64,000 bases of DNA from an uncultured Alphaproteobacteria bacterium (GCA_913051655.1 CAJXHI010000009.1:16759-80758); one strand, 5' to 3'. Shown: positions 40,721 to 50,738, counted from the stretch's first letter. Program-made: numbers and translations. The notes: generated by a model not told the origin, from the letters alone.

Positions 40721-42280
40721 ATGGTGCAAGAAAGAAAAAAAAGACGACGCGGCGGGGGGCGCTCGGGAAACGTCCAACGTAGAGGCACGCGGGCCATCGA
40801 CCAGATGCCTTGGCGTCTACCAATTAATTTGGACAAACCTACAGAACCACTAAGCGAAGAGGGTGTAAACGCAATCCACGAAGGGGCAATGCAGATCCTT
40901 GAAGATATTGGTATTGTGATCCTGAACGATGAAGCCCGAGAGATTTTCAAATCAGCAGGCTGCTTTGTTAATGGTGACCTCGTGCGCATGGGGCGTGATT
41001 TTGTGATGGAAATGCTGTCCAATGCGCCCGAGACTTGGACATTGACACCACGCAATCCAGAGCGGGAAATTACCGTCGGTGGCGAATATATCTTGTTTGG
41101 AAATGTTTCGTCACCACCAAGTTACTGGGATTATGCCACACAGAAAAAGATGTCAGGTACGCGGGAAATGTGCCGGAATTTATTAAAACTTTCCCAATAT
41201 TTCAATTGTATCCACTTTGTCGGTGGATATCCCGTTGAACCAATAGATATTCATCCAAGCATTCGCCATCTTGACGTGCTTTATGATAAATTGACGCTGA
41301 CTGACAAAGTGGCGCACGCATATTCGTTGGGTAAAGAACGGGTTGAAGATGTAATGGAAATGGTTCGTATCGCTGGGGGGCATAGCGAAGAAGAATTCGA
41401 AGCCAGCCCCAAAATGTACACCAACATTAATTCAACATCGCCGCTGAAACATGACCAGCCCATGTTGGATGGCTGGATGCGGCTGGCGCGACGCAATCAA
41501 GGGCTTGTCGTGACGCCATTTACATTGGCGGGGGCTATGGCACCTGTGACGATGGCAGGCGCTGTGGCTCAGTCCTTGGCAGAAGGGCTGTGCGCTGTGG
41601 CGCTTGCGCAGTGGATCCGCCCTGGTGCAGCCTGTGCGATTGGAACATTTACCTCAAATGTGGATATGAAATCTGGGGCGCCTGCCTTCGGTACGCCTGA
41701 ATATATGCGTGCCACCCAGATGACAGGTCAAATGGCGCGGTTTTATAAGCTTCCCATGCGCGCCTCAGGTGTCTGCGCTTCTAACGTGCCAGATGGCCAG
41801 GCTATGTGGGAAACATCAAATAGCCTCTGGTCAGCGGTCCAATCAGGGACACATCTCATTTATCACGCGGCGGGTTGGCTCGAAGGCGGGTTGATCGCAA
41901 GCCCGGAAAAATTTATCATGGACTGTGAAATATTACAGCAAATTCAGAGGTATATGGAACCGCAGACATTTGCGACAACACCTGATGATATTGCGCTTGA
42001 GGCGATTAAATCCGTTGGTACGGAAGGTCATTTCTTTGGCATTCAGCACACACAAGATCGTTATGAAACTGCCTTTTACCAGCCTTTCGTTTCGGATTGG
42101 CGCAATTTTGAGGCATGGGAGGCGGCAGGGGCAGCATGGACGGCTGAACGCGCGTATAATCTTTACCTTCAAATTTTGGAGGAATTCGAAACGCCCCCAA
42201 TGGATGAGCCAATAAAAGAAGAACTTGCCCAATTCGTCGCCAAGCGTAAATCCGAAGGTGGCGCGCCTACAGATTTCTAA
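40721..42280 (+). CDS. MttB-superfamily (trimethylamine methyltransferase-like) protein
   Basis: A 519-residue protein of the MttB superfamily. The frame reads through without an in-frame amber codon, so it is a non-pyrrolysine member. Such members demethylate quaternary amines such as glycine betaine or carnitine-related compounds and pass the methyl group to a corrinoid protein. The N-terminus is very basic (RKKRRRGGGRSGNVQRRGTR), and the barrel region contains GAMAPVTMAGAVAQSLAEGL. No MtgC-type corrinoid protein or methyltransferase partner is adjacent, so the substrate cannot be told. GGAGG lies ten bases before the ATG. Confidence 0.88.
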   Translation: MVQERKKRRRGGGRSGNVQRRGTRAIDQMPWRLPINLDKPTEPLSEEGVNAIHEGAMQILEDIGIVILNDEAREIFKSAGCFVNGDLVRMGRDFVMEMLSNAPETWTLTPRNPEREITVGGEYILFGNVSSPPSYWDYATQKKMSGTREMCRNLLKLSQYFNCIHFVGGYPVEPIDIHPSIRHLDVLYDKLTLTDKVAHAYSLGKERVEDVMEMVRIAGGHSEEEFEASPKMYTNINSTSPLKHDQPMLDGWMRLARRNQGLVVTPFTLAGAMAPVTMAGAVAQSLAEGLCAVALAQWIRPGAACAIGTFTSNVDMKSGAPAFGTPEYMRATQMTGQMARFYKLPMRASGVCASNVPDGQAMWETSNSLWSAVQSGTHLIYHAAGWLEGGLIASPEKFIMDCEILQQIQRYMEPQTFATTPDDIALEAIKSVGTEGHFFGIQHTQDRYETAFYQPFVSDWRNFEAWEAAGAAWTAERAYNLYLQILEEFETPPMDEPIKEELAQFVAKRKSEGGAPTDF

Positions 42281-42365
42281 TTTTCACGGCATAATAGAAA
42301 TAATTTTTAGTTTAACCATTGGTTAACATTCCGCCCGCAGGATAGGCCTTTTAGGTGGCGATGTT

Positions 42366-43066
42366 ATGTTGGCTTTGATTAACAAAGCGACCGGAAATTT
42401 TTCGATCGAAATTTTTGGAATGCGTTTATGGGTAAAATATTGCTGCCTTACCTAAAATGCTTCGGTACCGACTGATTTGGCTATGGAAATGCTAATTTTT
42501 ATAAAAGTCAAAACCGCCATAGGGCGCGCCGCTCATGATTTAGCCAACTGTCTTCAAGGTACCAAGATCATATCTTAAAACAGGCCTGATCTGATCCTTT
42601 GACCGGCTTCAAAATCGCAGGGCACTTGAAGTTGTTGCACATCACTTGCTTGCGTCTTAGCTTTCCTTTTCTTTTATGCAGTTTGACCAGGAGCGCTTCT
42701 ACTATGCAAGTGATTCTTATGGTCATACTTTGGGTGATCGCGTTATCAAGGAGATGGCAGAAATCCTGCTCAACGCAGCGCACAGTGAGGCTGCTTTACT
42801 TCGCCTTTTGGGGTTAGCTTTGTTTTGGTCTTGTCCGAGCCTAAAGACAAAAGGTGGCTTGGCCTCCTGTCAAAACATATTATCAACGCCTTACAAATTC
42901 TGATGACAACTGAAGGGTATACAGTTCAAATCTTGGGCATTATCCGCATAACAAACTTCACAGCAGATCGACTTGGTCTTGACGCAGAAAGTCCTTTGAA
43001 AATTGATCAAGGGCTCTATCAATCAAAAGTGAACGGTAAATCTTGTTATAGGTTTTATAACGCGTG
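42366..43066 (+). pseudogene. decayed GGDEF-domain (diguanylate cyclase) gene
   Basis: The gap after the MttB-family gene contains a broken gene. From an ATG at 42366 (MLALINKATGNFSIEIF) the frame stops early; then, in changing frames, come DPLTG (about 42592), QNRRALEVVAHHLLA (42609-42655), FDQERFYYASDSYGHTLGD (the conserved D-x-F/N-D-x-Y/GH-x-x-GD region) with RVIKEMAEILLNAAHSEAAL, and finally DQGLYQSKVNGKSCYRFYNA with a stop at 43066. The order matches a GGDEF domain. The signature GGDEF/GGEEF itself is disrupted (RLLGLALF), and several stops and shifts intervene. The original product, about 230 residues, would have made cyclic di-GMP. Confidence 0.75.
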
Positions 43067-43178
43067 ATTATCTCTTCACTCGGGGCAGAGCCTTTGCAAA
43101 GATGGGGGTGCGCTTAACTGCGCAACATCTAAGCCAGCGCCATTTTGCAACATCTTTTTTCAGCTAGGTGAAGATCAG

Positions 43179-44969
43179 TTACTCCTCTTCGAAAGGATCC
43201 CATTCGTCTTCGACTTCGGGAAGTGCTGCTGCCTCGGCTTCACTTGCAATGGCTTCAGGCGTTTTAACCTTAGAGATTTTGGCCCTTGGAAAAGCATCAA
43301 AAATCGCCTGAACAAGAGGATGAGCTTTCGCCTCATTTTTTAAATTTTTGTCTTGTGCGACCTTTTTTTCGCTGACGGTTGAGGCGCCACCCTCACTGAC
43401 GAGGCTTACAGCCCATCGCACACCTGTCAATGATTGGAGCCGACTGCCCAAACGCTGCGCAAGATCAGAGGGCGCCTCTGGGGTTGGTTCGAACTCTATC
43501 CGTCCGGGACTGTATTTGGCCAATTGGACATAGTTTTCCACATCCATCAGAAGTTTGATTTCCCGTTGATCTTGGATCAACATCAAAACATGTTCAAAAG
43601 TGGGAAATTTCTGCAAGGCCTGTGCGGATGAAAGTGCCAATACTGTATTTGTTCCCGAGGCATTCAAACTAGTGTTCCCGCCCAAACTTTTGGGATGTTG
43701 TAGTACCATATTTTTATTTACTTCAGCCCGCGGCGCGTTTTTAGACCCATTATTGCTCGAATTATGTCCAGCCACAGCTGTCGCTGGTGCAGAACCCGTT
43801 GGTGTTGGTGTGTCTTGGAGTTTTCTGATTAGATCATCCGGTGTCGGCAAATCCGCAACGTGGGTGAGGCGAATAATAGCCATTTCTGCTGCCATCATTG
43901 CATTAGGTGCATCTGCCAATTCTTCCAACGCTTTAAGAAGCATTTGCCATGTTCTTGTTAAAACCCGCATTGGGAGATTTTCTGCAAATCTCTGTCCGCG
44001 AATGCGATCATCTGGTGAAATGGTGGGATCGTCGGCTCTATTGGGTGTGATTTTCAAGACTGATACCCAATGCGTGATTTCCGCAAGGTCGCGGAGAACT
44101 GCTAAAGGATCCGCACCGTCTGAATACTGCGCCCCCAATTCTCCCAAAGCGGATGACGCATCTCCGCTCATGATCATATCAAAAAGGTCCATTACGCGTC
44201 CACGATCTGCAAGTCCGAGCATTGCCCGCACCTGATCCACCGTTGTTTCTCCTGCGCCATGGCTGATGGCCTGATCCAGCAAGGATTGTGCATCACGTGC
44301 CGATCCTTCTGCCGCACGGGTAATTAAGGCGAGCGCTTCATCGGTTATGAAGGCCTCCTCCGCTGTAGCTATCTTTTTTAATAGCGCAATCATCACCTCG
44401 GGTTCGATCCGTCGGAGATCAAAGCGCTGGCAGCGCGACAGAACCGTTACCGGGACTTTGCGAATCTCCGTTGTCGCAAAGATAAATTTCACATGAGCAG
44501 GCGGTTCTTCGAGGGTTTTTAAAAGCGCGTTGAACGCGTTGGTCGAAAGCATATGGACTTCGTCGATTATGTATATCTTGTACCGTGCAGAGGCGGCACG
44601 GTAATGTACGCTGTCAATTATTTCTCTGATATCATCGACCCCAGTGCGACTAGCGGCATCCATTTCTATGACATCCACATGGCGCCCCTCCATGATTGCA
44701 ACACAGTTTTCACATTGCCCACAAGGGTCGGTTGTTGGTCCGTCTGTCCCATCTATGCCGATGCAATTCATACCTTTCGCAATAATGCGCGCTGTTGTGG
44801 TTTTGCCGGTTCCTCGAATGCCGGTCATAATAAATGCTTGTGCAATCCGGTTTGCTTCGAATGCATTTCTTAGGGTTCGCACCATAGCATCCTGTCCTAC
44901 CAGATCCGTAAAAGTTTCCGGACGATATTTACGGGCGAGCACTTGGTAACCTTTGGCGTTCTCTGACAT
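43179..44969 (-). CDS. dnaX: DNA polymerase III subunits gamma and tau
   Basis: The 596-residue clamp-loader ATPase that assembles the DnaN ring on DNA. Walker A GIRGTGKTT is at residues 50-58; zinc-binding cysteines C69, C83, C86 and C89 follow; IDEVHMLS is the Walker B region. The C-terminal part is long (tau-like), and I see no clear slippery site for a gamma frameshift. The ATG at 44969 (MSENAKGYQVLARKYRPETF) is preferred over an in-frame extension that overlaps the divergent phosphatase gene region. The usual partners ybaB and recR are not downstream. Confidence 0.96.
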   Translation of the reverse strand: MSENAKGYQVLARKYRPETFTDLVGQDAMVRTLRNAFEANRIAQAFIMTGIRGTGKTTTARIIAKGMNCIGIDGTDGPTTDPCGQCENCVAIMEGRHVDVIEMDAASRTGVDDIREIIDSVHYRAASARYKIYIIDEVHMLSTNAFNALLKTLEEPPAHVKFIFATTEIRKVPVTVLSRCQRFDLRRIEPEVMIALLKKIATAEEAFITDEALALITRAAEGSARDAQSLLDQAISHGAGETTVDQVRAMLGLADRGRVMDLFDMIMSGDASSALGELGAQYSDGADPLAVLRDLAEITHWVSVLKITPNRADDPTISPDDRIRGQRFAENLPMRVLTRTWQMLLKALEELADAPNAMMAAEMAIIRLTHVADLPTPDDLIRKLQDTPTPTGSAPATAVAGHNSSNNGSKNAPRAEVNKNMVLQHPKSLGGNTSLNASGTNTVLALSSAQALQKFPTFEHVLMLIQDQREIKLLMDVENYVQLAKYSPGRIEFEPTPEAPSDLAQRLGSRLQSLTGVRWAVSLVSEGGASTVSEKKVAQDKNLKNEAKAHPLVQAIFDAFPRAKISKVKTPEAIASEAEAAALPEVEDEWDPFEEE

Positions 44970-45067
44970 ATGACCTCTTGAGCGACGATTGGTCTCACGG
45001 TAACAAAACCGTTGTATACTGGAAACTGCATTACTCTCAATCACGAAACGTAAGAAAGACCATTTTG

Positions 45068-45547
45068 ATGTTTTCTATCTCAGAGCTTTTGGTTGGCGCA
45101 GGTCATATAGGGATCTGCCCTCTTCCGGGGCGTTTTTCGTCCTATCATGCGGATCTAAACACCATTTTAAAATGGCAGCCGAAACTTGTGATCACGATGA
45201 CCACTTGGGTTGAATTAGAAAGAAGTGATGTTTCCCAATTCCCTGAAGACCTTACGAAGCGTAAAATACGCTGGGTGCATTTCCCAGTAGCAGATTATGG
45301 TACGCCTCAAGGGGATTTGCAAAGTTGGACAGAAATATCTGATCAAGCCCACGACGTCTTATCTTCTGGTGGGCGTGTATTAACGCACTGCTATGGTGGG
45401 TGTGGCCGTTCAGGTATGGTGTTTTTACGCCTGATGTGCGAAGCAGGGGAAAATGTCGAATGGGCGTTAGAGCGCCTGCGCCAAGCGCGACCGTGTGCTG
45501 TGGAAACCGCCGCGCAAAAAGTATGGGCGGCAGGTACATATCTGTAA
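45068..45547 (+). CDS. dual-specificity/protein-tyrosine-phosphatase-like protein
   Basis: A 159-residue single-domain cysteine phosphatase. The P-loop HCYGGCGRSG at about residues 106-115 has the HCx5R(S/T) catalytic motif with both Cys and Arg, and an upstream HFPVADYGTP supplies a candidate general-acid aspartate. Small bacterial members act on phosphotyrosine, phosphoserine or phosphoinositides; the substrate here is unknown. It diverges from dnaX (starts about 100 bases apart) and converges on the SRP RNA gene 28 bases downstream. Confidence 0.85.
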   Translation: MFSISELLVGAGHIGICPLPGRFSSYHADLNTILKWQPKLVITMTTWVELERSDVSQFPEDLTKRKIRWVHFPVADYGTPQGDLQSWTEISDQAHDVLSSGGRVLTHCYGGCGRSGMVFLRLMCEAGENVEWALERLRQARPCAVETAAQKVWAAGTYL

Positions 45548-45574
45548 ATGCAATTAAACTGCGTGGCTACTAAG

Positions 45575-45670
45575 TGAGAGGCTGGACAACGACCCAAGCG
45601 GAGCTCGTTACGGCTGCTTCCTTCCGGATCTGACCGGGTTGGCGAGGTGCCTGCCCGCGCCAACCTCTCA
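45575..45670 (-). ncRNA. ffs: signal recognition particle RNA (4.5S RNA, small bacterial type)
   Basis: The minus strand contains the SRP RNA core GGTCAGATCCGGAAGGAAG followed by CAGCC, the Ffh-binding helix 8 with its symmetric and asymmetric loops. The flanks pair: TGAGAGG at one end with CCTCTCA at the other, giving a single long hairpin of about 96 nucleotides, the normal size for the short bacterial form. With Ffh it delivers nascent membrane proteins to FtsY. A good promoter lies just upstream. Ends are set by pairing and may be off by a few bases. Confidence 0.95.
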
Positions 45671-45675
45671 AAGTG

Positions 45676-45704
45676 TTACTACGTTGGTTAAGTGGATTCT
45701 GCAA
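45676..45704 (-). promoter_or_regulatory. sigma70-type promoter of the SRP RNA gene
   Basis: On the minus strand, TTGCAG (45704-45699), a 17-base spacer and TAGTAA (45681-45676) form a plausible -35/-10 pair. The RNA's paired 5' end begins about six bases after the -10, as expected for a stable RNA promoter. Confidence 0.6.
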
Positions 45705-45776
45705 GGGTTTGCAGGATTGAGAGATTGTTCTGTTCGCGAGGTCGTGTCATATGGATTAAAATTGAAGGGGTCAAAA

Positions 45777-46724
45777 ATGAAACTGGCAGAAACAGTCACT
45801 TTCGGTGGATCAGATCTTAACCGAGCTAGTGAATTGCGTGGTAAAGAGGCAGGTCGTCCCAACCCGGGCGATCAGGCCATCGTGCTCTGGCAGGGTAAAA
45901 TTCTGGTCGACAAAAGCTATGTCCCCTGTTTGAAGCGCGTTGATGTATTGCATAAAGCCGTGGAAAAGGGGCGCTGGGTTTTTTTGGGGCTCGAAGAATT
46001 CGGCAAGACTTTTGGCTTTGATATTTCTCATTGGAAACCCGAGAAAGACCAAAATCCAGACTCCTCTATATTTTATGATCTGACGGAACAAATTCATCCT
46101 GACTTCCCGAATACCGCCTTCCGCGAATTGCGAGGCCAAATGGGCATTCTTACGCCGCGCGATGCAGAGCTTTCAGCAATGGCTAAGGCGCTTTTTCATT
46201 GGCACGATTCTCATAAATTCTGTTCGCGCTGCGGGATTGAGTCTGAAATGACCATGTCGGGGTGGCAAAGAATTTGTCCTGCGTGTAAAGCATCTCATTT
46301 TCCGCGCACAGATCCGGTGGTGATTATGTTAATCACGCAAGGACCAAAAGTTCTTTTGGGCCGATCCCCCCAATGGCCGGAGCGCATGTATTCTCTTTTG
46401 GCTGGATTTATCGAGCCAGGTGAAACGATCGAAGCGGCAGTACGCAGAGAAGTCTTTGAAGAAAGCGGAATAAAAGTTGGACCCGTCTCTTACCTTTCGT
46501 CTCAGCCTTGGGCGTTTCCAAATTCTCTGATGTTTGGGTGCCATGGAGAAGCGCTCAGCACTGACATTAAACTGGATCCAGACGAACTTGAAGATGCCTT
46601 GTGGATTTCAAAAACAGAGCTTGTTGAGGCGTTTAATAACAAAAACAGTGTGATAAAACCAGCGCGTTTTGGATCCATTGCGCAATTTTTATTGAAACAT
46701 TGGCTTGCAGACTCCCTTGGCTGA
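45777..46724 (+). CDS. nudC: NAD(+) diphosphatase (NADH pyrophosphatase)
   Basis: A 315-residue Nudix hydrolase cleaving NAD(H) to NMN and AMP and able to remove NAD caps from RNA. The zinc-ribbon cysteines (FCSRCG and CPACKASHFPR) lie near residues 148-170, and the Nudix box GETIEAAVRREVFEESG lies near residue 210 in the GX5EX7REUXEEXGU pattern. SQPWAFPNSLMFGC is the NudC-specific SQPWPFPxS motif. The ATG at 45777, with GAAGGGG upstream, is chosen; an extension upstream would run through the SRP RNA. Confidence 0.94.
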   Translation: MKLAETVTFGGSDLNRASELRGKEAGRPNPGDQAIVLWQGKILVDKSYVPCLKRVDVLHKAVEKGRWVFLGLEEFGKTFGFDISHWKPEKDQNPDSSIFYDLTEQIHPDFPNTAFRELRGQMGILTPRDAELSAMAKALFHWHDSHKFCSRCGIESEMTMSGWQRICPACKASHFPRTDPVVIMLITQGPKVLLGRSPQWPERMYSLLAGFIEPGETIEAAVRREVFEESGIKVGPVSYLSSQPWAFPNSLMFGCHGEALSTDIKLDPDELEDALWISKTELVEAFNNKNSVIKPARFGSIAQFLLKHWLADSLG

Positions 46725-47217
46725 CGTCTATTTATCCATACGGTACCTTAGAAAAAGGGCTATGAAATTTTTCCGCAGATCAAGATTTCGAATTTGCCCA
46801 ATTCCAATTGGTCGATCGTGTTTCTAATTTTGAGAACTTTGACAGGGAGGCCATTAGCTGAGGTGCGATAGCATCAAGGCAAGGCTCTGTGGTTTGCATG
46901 ACGGGATTAACATGTAGCTGCTAGTTTAGACTGCTGGGCCATTAGAGAAACGCATGGATTGAGTTTGTAGAATTTTTGTAAGGCCGTTCACTTCATTTTA
47001 TGTGATAAAAACTTCTTTAATATGCTTATAAAGTGGGACTTTTCTGCTTTTATTGATGAATCACACCTGTCTACGGCCCAATTCTGTTGAGAGCCAAAAA
47101 CTTGTCGGTACGTCTTTAGGCATAATCGCTGAAGTTTGCGCGGTCCAAGGTAAACATGCATTATAAATTCCGTCTGGCGTTGCAAACATGCGCATGCAAA
47201 TTGGTTGAGACGTACGG
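46725..47217. other. 493-bp gap between nudC and pheA with no recognised gene
   Basis: Two overlapping short open frames on the minus strand (about 46988-47252) and scattered stops elsewhere; none has a motif I recognise. It may be another decayed gene, since the region is long for two convergent genes, but nothing can be assigned. No hairpin terminator stands out. Confidence 0.5.
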
Positions 47218-48051
47218 TCAGTCGCGATAGGGCTCGGCTGGGTAAACGCCAAGGATTTTGAGCCTGTTTGAAAAGTACTTCAACTCTTCAAACGCAAGTT
47301 TGACATTAGCATCCTCAGGATGCCCCTCAATATCGGCATAAAACTGGGTAGCAGTGAACGACCCGCCCAGCATGTAGCTTTCTAATTTGAGCATATTCAC
47401 CCCGTTGGTTGCGAATCCTCCCATCGCTTTGTATAACGCTGCAGGGATATTGCGCACCTGAAAAACTATAGTGGTCATCATTTTTCCGTCACCGCGGCGT
47501 GTGTGGTTTGGTTCCCGTGACATAATCAGAAAGCGTGTTGTATTATGCCCGTGGTCTTCGATATTTTCGGCAAGAATATCCAACCCGTAAATCTCTGCTG
47601 AAATCGCGCTCGCTAGCACACCGGATTGCGGATCGGGAGATTTTGCGAGCTCTTTTGCCGCGCCTGCGCTATCCGCTGCGTTGATTGCTTCTATGCCATG
47701 TTGGTCAAGAAATTTGCGCGCTTGCGGCAACAGCACGAGATGGGCGCGCACGGTTTTTACATCTTCAAGCTTTGTTCCGCGGTTTGCCATAAGGCTGATC
47801 CGTACTCGCGTGAATACTTCGTCGACGATATGCAAGCCTGATTCGGGTAAAAGGCGGTGAATATCTGCCACCCGCCCGTAGGTGGAATTTTCGACGGGTA
47901 CCATAGCCAAATCTGCCTGTCTTTCGCGGACAGCCACTATCATTTCTTCAAAGTTTTGACAGGGCAATGGATCCATGCTGGGCCGAGACTCTCGGCACGC
48001 TTCATCTGAATAAGCGCCCAAGGCACCCTGAAAGGCGATATGATTGGTCAT
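47218..48051 (-). CDS. pheA: prephenate dehydratase
   Basis: A 277-residue monofunctional enzyme converting prephenate to phenylpyruvate in phenylalanine synthesis; there is no fused chorismate mutase. The N-terminal IAFQGALGAYSDEAC and central VPVENSTYGRVADIHRLL are the PDT signatures, and the C-terminal third is an ACT domain (KLESYMLGGSFTATQFYADI) for feedback control by phenylalanine. The ATG at 48051 with AGGGGGAA just upstream is strong evidence for this start. It diverges from the cytochrome gene over 113 bases. Confidence 0.95.
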   Translation of the reverse strand: MTNHIAFQGALGAYSDEACRESRPSMDPLPCQNFEEMIVAVRERQADLAMVPVENSTYGRVADIHRLLPESGLHIVDEVFTRVRISLMANRGTKLEDVKTVRAHLVLLPQARKFLDQHGIEAINAADSAGAAKELAKSPDPQSGVLASAISAEIYGLDILAENIEDHGHNTTRFLIMSREPNHTRRGDGKMMTTIVFQVRNIPAALYKAMGGFATNGVNMLKLESYMLGGSFTATQFYADIEGHPEDANVKLAFEELKYFSNRLKILGVYPAEPYRD

Positions 48052-48164
48052 ATTTCCCCCTTTTTTTACAATTTTGGTCGTTTCGTCGCGGCTTCTACAT
48101 CTTGCATAACATAATAGGAAGCGGGTAAATATCACCAACGGTGAATATTGACGGAGATCAGGCA

Positions 48165-48686
48165 ATGCTTGATACTATGACCCTGACAAAAATCGTTGGC
48201 GGATTTTGTGGGTCCTTACTAATTTTTCTTCTGAGTAGCTGGATTGCTGAACTGCTATATCACGGTGGGCACGGTCACGGTGACGGGCACGCTTCCGGAT
48301 ATGCGATAGAAGTGGAAGTCGCAGAGGTTGAAGAGAGCGTAGAGGAAGAGGCGGATTTTGAGGCACTTTTAGCTGCTGCTGATCTTGGAAAAGGCGCGAA
48401 AGTCTTCGGTAAATGCAAATCTTGTCACAAACTCGAAGACGGTGCAAATGGCACAGGGCCACATCTTTACAACATCGTTGATCGCTCGGTAGGCGCCGCG
48501 TCTGGTTCTGGATATGGATACTCCGGTGCGCTGGTTCAGGTTGCCGATGTCTGGACAACTTATGAACTAAATGGGTTTTTAGAAAATCCGAAAACTTACG
48601 CGCCAGGAACAAAAATGGGGTTTGCAGGTTTGAAAAAGCCTGAAGATCGCGCAAATGTAATTGCCTATCTCCAGTCTGTGAACTGA
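48165..48686 (+). CDS. membrane-anchored cytochrome c (cytochrome cy/c552 type)
   Basis: A 173-residue c-type cytochrome. An uncleaved N-terminal membrane helix (GGFCGSLLIFLLSSWIAELL) is followed by a His/Gly-rich stretch (HGGHGHGDGH), an acidic linker and the haem domain. The haem site CKSCH is at about residues 84-88, and the distal methionine is in TKMGF near residue 150. This is the layout of cytochrome cy, which carries electrons from the bc1 complex to cbb3 or aa3 oxidase while tethered to the membrane. The ATG at 48165 has ACGGAG upstream; an earlier in-frame ATG would only add a hydrophilic tail. Confidence 0.9.
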   Translation: MLDTMTLTKIVGGFCGSLLIFLLSSWIAELLYHGGHGHGDGHASGYAIEVEVAEVEESVEEEADFEALLAAADLGKGAKVFGKCKSCHKLEDGANGTGPHLYNIVDRSVGAASGSGYGYSGALVQVADVWTTYELNGFLENPKTYAPGTKMGFAGLKKPEDRANVIAYLQSVN

Positions 48687-48820
48687 CTTTTCCGAAACTA
48701 CAACGACAATCACGGCCCAACTCGTGTAAATGTATATTTTTAAGCCAAATTTGCGAGTTTGGGCTTGAACGTCGCAATCTGCGCTTCATACTTTACGGTG
48801 AATTTATTAATAAGGAGAAT

Positions 48821-50731
48821 ATGACTGTGTCATTATTGCCTAACGAAAAAGCCTCCTGCGCCACAGAAAAAACTGCGTCTGTTCTAAATAAACTTTGCTA
48901 CCTCGCAATTTTGCTGATTACCTCCATTTTCGCAACTGTAGTTCAGGGTGAAGATAAAATTATTAAAAGTCATGGTTATTCATTTTTCGGTGATTTGAAA
49001 TACTCAGCTAATTTCCAGCACCTTGACTATGTGAACCCTGATGCACCTAAAGGTGGGGAAATGTCCACTTGGGGATTTGGCACCTTTGACTCAATGAATC
49101 CATATTCACGTAAAGGGAGGGCTGGTGCGTTGGCTTCATCCGCATTTGAAAGCTTGATGGTGGGAACGGCAGACGAAATTGGTGCAGTCTACGGCTTGCT
49201 TGCCAGCGGAGTAGAATATCCTGAGGATTTGTCTTGGGCCATTTTCCATATTCGTCCAGAGGCGCGGTTTTCTGACGGTACGCCTGTAACGGCAGAGGAT
49301 GCTAAGTTCACCTACGAAATTTTTTTGAAAGACGGTTTGCCTAGTTATAAGGCGGTGCTTGCCCAAATAGTGGACAAAGCAGAAGTGCTGGGGCCACTGA
49401 CCATAAAATATTCCTTTAAAGAGGATGCGCCCCTTCGCGACCGTATTCCTATGGTGGGCGGGTTTCCGATAAAATCCAAAGAATGGTTTGTAAAAACTGG
49501 GGCGGTTTTGGATGAGAGCCGGATGGAGACAGCGGTCGGTTCTGGACAATATGTGCTCGATTCTTATGAAGTGAACCGATGGATTAAATACAAACGCAAT
49601 CCTGATTATTGGGGAAATGACTTGCCGATTAATCGTGGGCGAGGGAATTTTGATTTTATTCGTATTGAATATTTTGCAGACGGAAACGCGGCATTTGAAG
49701 GTTTCAAATCGGGTGCCTACACATTTAAGCTAGAAAACTCATCAAAAACTTGGGCAACAGGGTATGATTTTCCTGCCCTCAATGATGGACATGTTGTGAA
49801 GAAAACGCTGCCGGATGGGGGGATAGCAACTGGCCAGAGTTTCGTTATGAATTTGCGCCGTCCACAATTACAAGACATACGCGTTAGAGAGGCGATTTCC
49901 CACCTGTTCAATTTCGAATGGTCTAATGAGTCACTTTTCTATGGTCAGTATGCGCGTGTAAATTCGTTTTGGGAAAACTCGGAATTTGCCGCGACTGGCA
50001 CACCAACTCCACAAGAGCTTGCTTTGCTCACTCCGGTTGCCGATAAATTACCGGAGGGCATTCTGACCGATGAGGCAGTCATGGGCGTGACATCAGGTAT
50101 GCGTGCAACGGACCGCAAAAATTTACGCACGGCCTCTGTCCTGTTTGATGAGGCTGGTTGGAACGTTGGCGACGACGGATTACGCAGAAATTCGGCAGGT
50201 CAAACGCTGAAAATTGAGCTTTTGGAAAGAAGCCCCGCCTTTGATAGAGTCGTCATTCCTTTTGTGGAAAACCTGAAAGCAGCAGGGGTAGACGCTACTT
50301 ACAACCGCGTTGACTCCGCGCAATATACTGACAGAACGCGCAATTATGATTTTGATATCATTACGGATCAGTTTCCCATGAGCATGGAGCCTGGTTCAAG
50401 ATTGAAACAATATTTCGGATCTGAAACGGCAGATGACTCTGTCTTCAATTCAATGGGCATAAAATCCGAAGGTATTGATGCTTTGATTGAAAGCGTTGTT
50501 AATGCAACGGATAAAGAGACGCTGAAAAATTGTGTCAAAGCGCTCGATCGGGCGTTGCGTTCCTATCGTTTTTGGGTGCCGCAATGGTATAATGCAACTC
50601 ATCGGGTCGCCTATTGGGATATTTATGAACACCCCAAAACCATCGCGCCTTATTCCCTCGGGGAACTTGATTATTGGTGGTACAATGTCGACAAAGCCCA
50701 AGCTCTAAGAGAAGCGGGTGTTTTGAGGTAA
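48821..50731 (+). CDS. yejA: peptide ABC transporter substrate-binding protein, YejA type
   Basis: A 636-residue periplasmic solute-binding protein (SBP family 5), first gene of a four-gene transporter operon. A hydrophobic segment ([17 protein letters not shown]) near residues 27-45 acts as an export signal. [10 protein letters not shown] near the start of the mature part and [20 protein letters not shown] just after it are typical of YejA-like proteins that bind oligopeptides or microcin-C-like compounds. AAGGAG precedes the ATG. yejB follows after seven bases. Confidence 0.9.
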   Translation: MTVSLLPNEKASCATEKTASVLNKLCYLAILLITSIFATVVQGEDKIIKSHGYSFFGDLKYSANFQHLDYVNPDAPKGGEMSTWGFGTFDSMNPYSRKGRAGALASSAFESLMVGTADEIGAVYGLLASGVEYPEDLSWAIFHIRPEARFSDGTPVTAEDAKFTYEIFLKDGLPSYKAVLAQIVDKAEVLGPLTIKYSFKEDAPLRDRIPMVGGFPIKSKEWFVKTGAVLDESRMETAVGSGQYVLDSYEVNRWIKYKRNPDYWGNDLPINRGRGNFDFIRIEYFADGNAAFEGFKSGAYTFKLENSSKTWATGYDFPALNDGHVVKKTLPDGGIATGQSFVMNLRRPQLQDIRVREAISHLFNFEWSNESLFYGQYARVNSFWENSEFAATGTPTPQELALLTPVADKLPEGILTDEAVMGVTSGMRATDRKNLRTASVLFDEAGWNVGDDGLRRNSAGQTLKIELLERSPAFDRVVIPFVENLKAAGVDATYNRVDSAQYTDRTRNYDFDIITDQFPMSMEPGSRLKQYFGSETADDSVFNSMGIKSEGIDALIESVVNATDKETLKNCVKALDRALRSYRFWVPQWYNATHRVAYWDIYEHPKTIAPYSLGELDYWWYNVDKAQALREAGVLR

Positions 50732-50738
50732 ATTCAGT

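Noticed and set aside
40721..42280. Pyrrolysine-dependent trimethylamine methyltransferase
   Set aside because: The reading frame is complete without an in-frame amber codon, so it belongs to the non-pyrrolysine branch.
43179..44969. Programmed frameshift in dnaX producing a gamma subunit
   Set aside because: No clear slippery A-run followed by a hairpin was found on the coding strand, so only the full-length product is called.
48141..48686. Earlier start of the cytochrome gene at 48141
   Set aside because: The extra residues are hydrophilic and the ATG at 48165 has a better ribosome-binding site directly before the membrane anchor.
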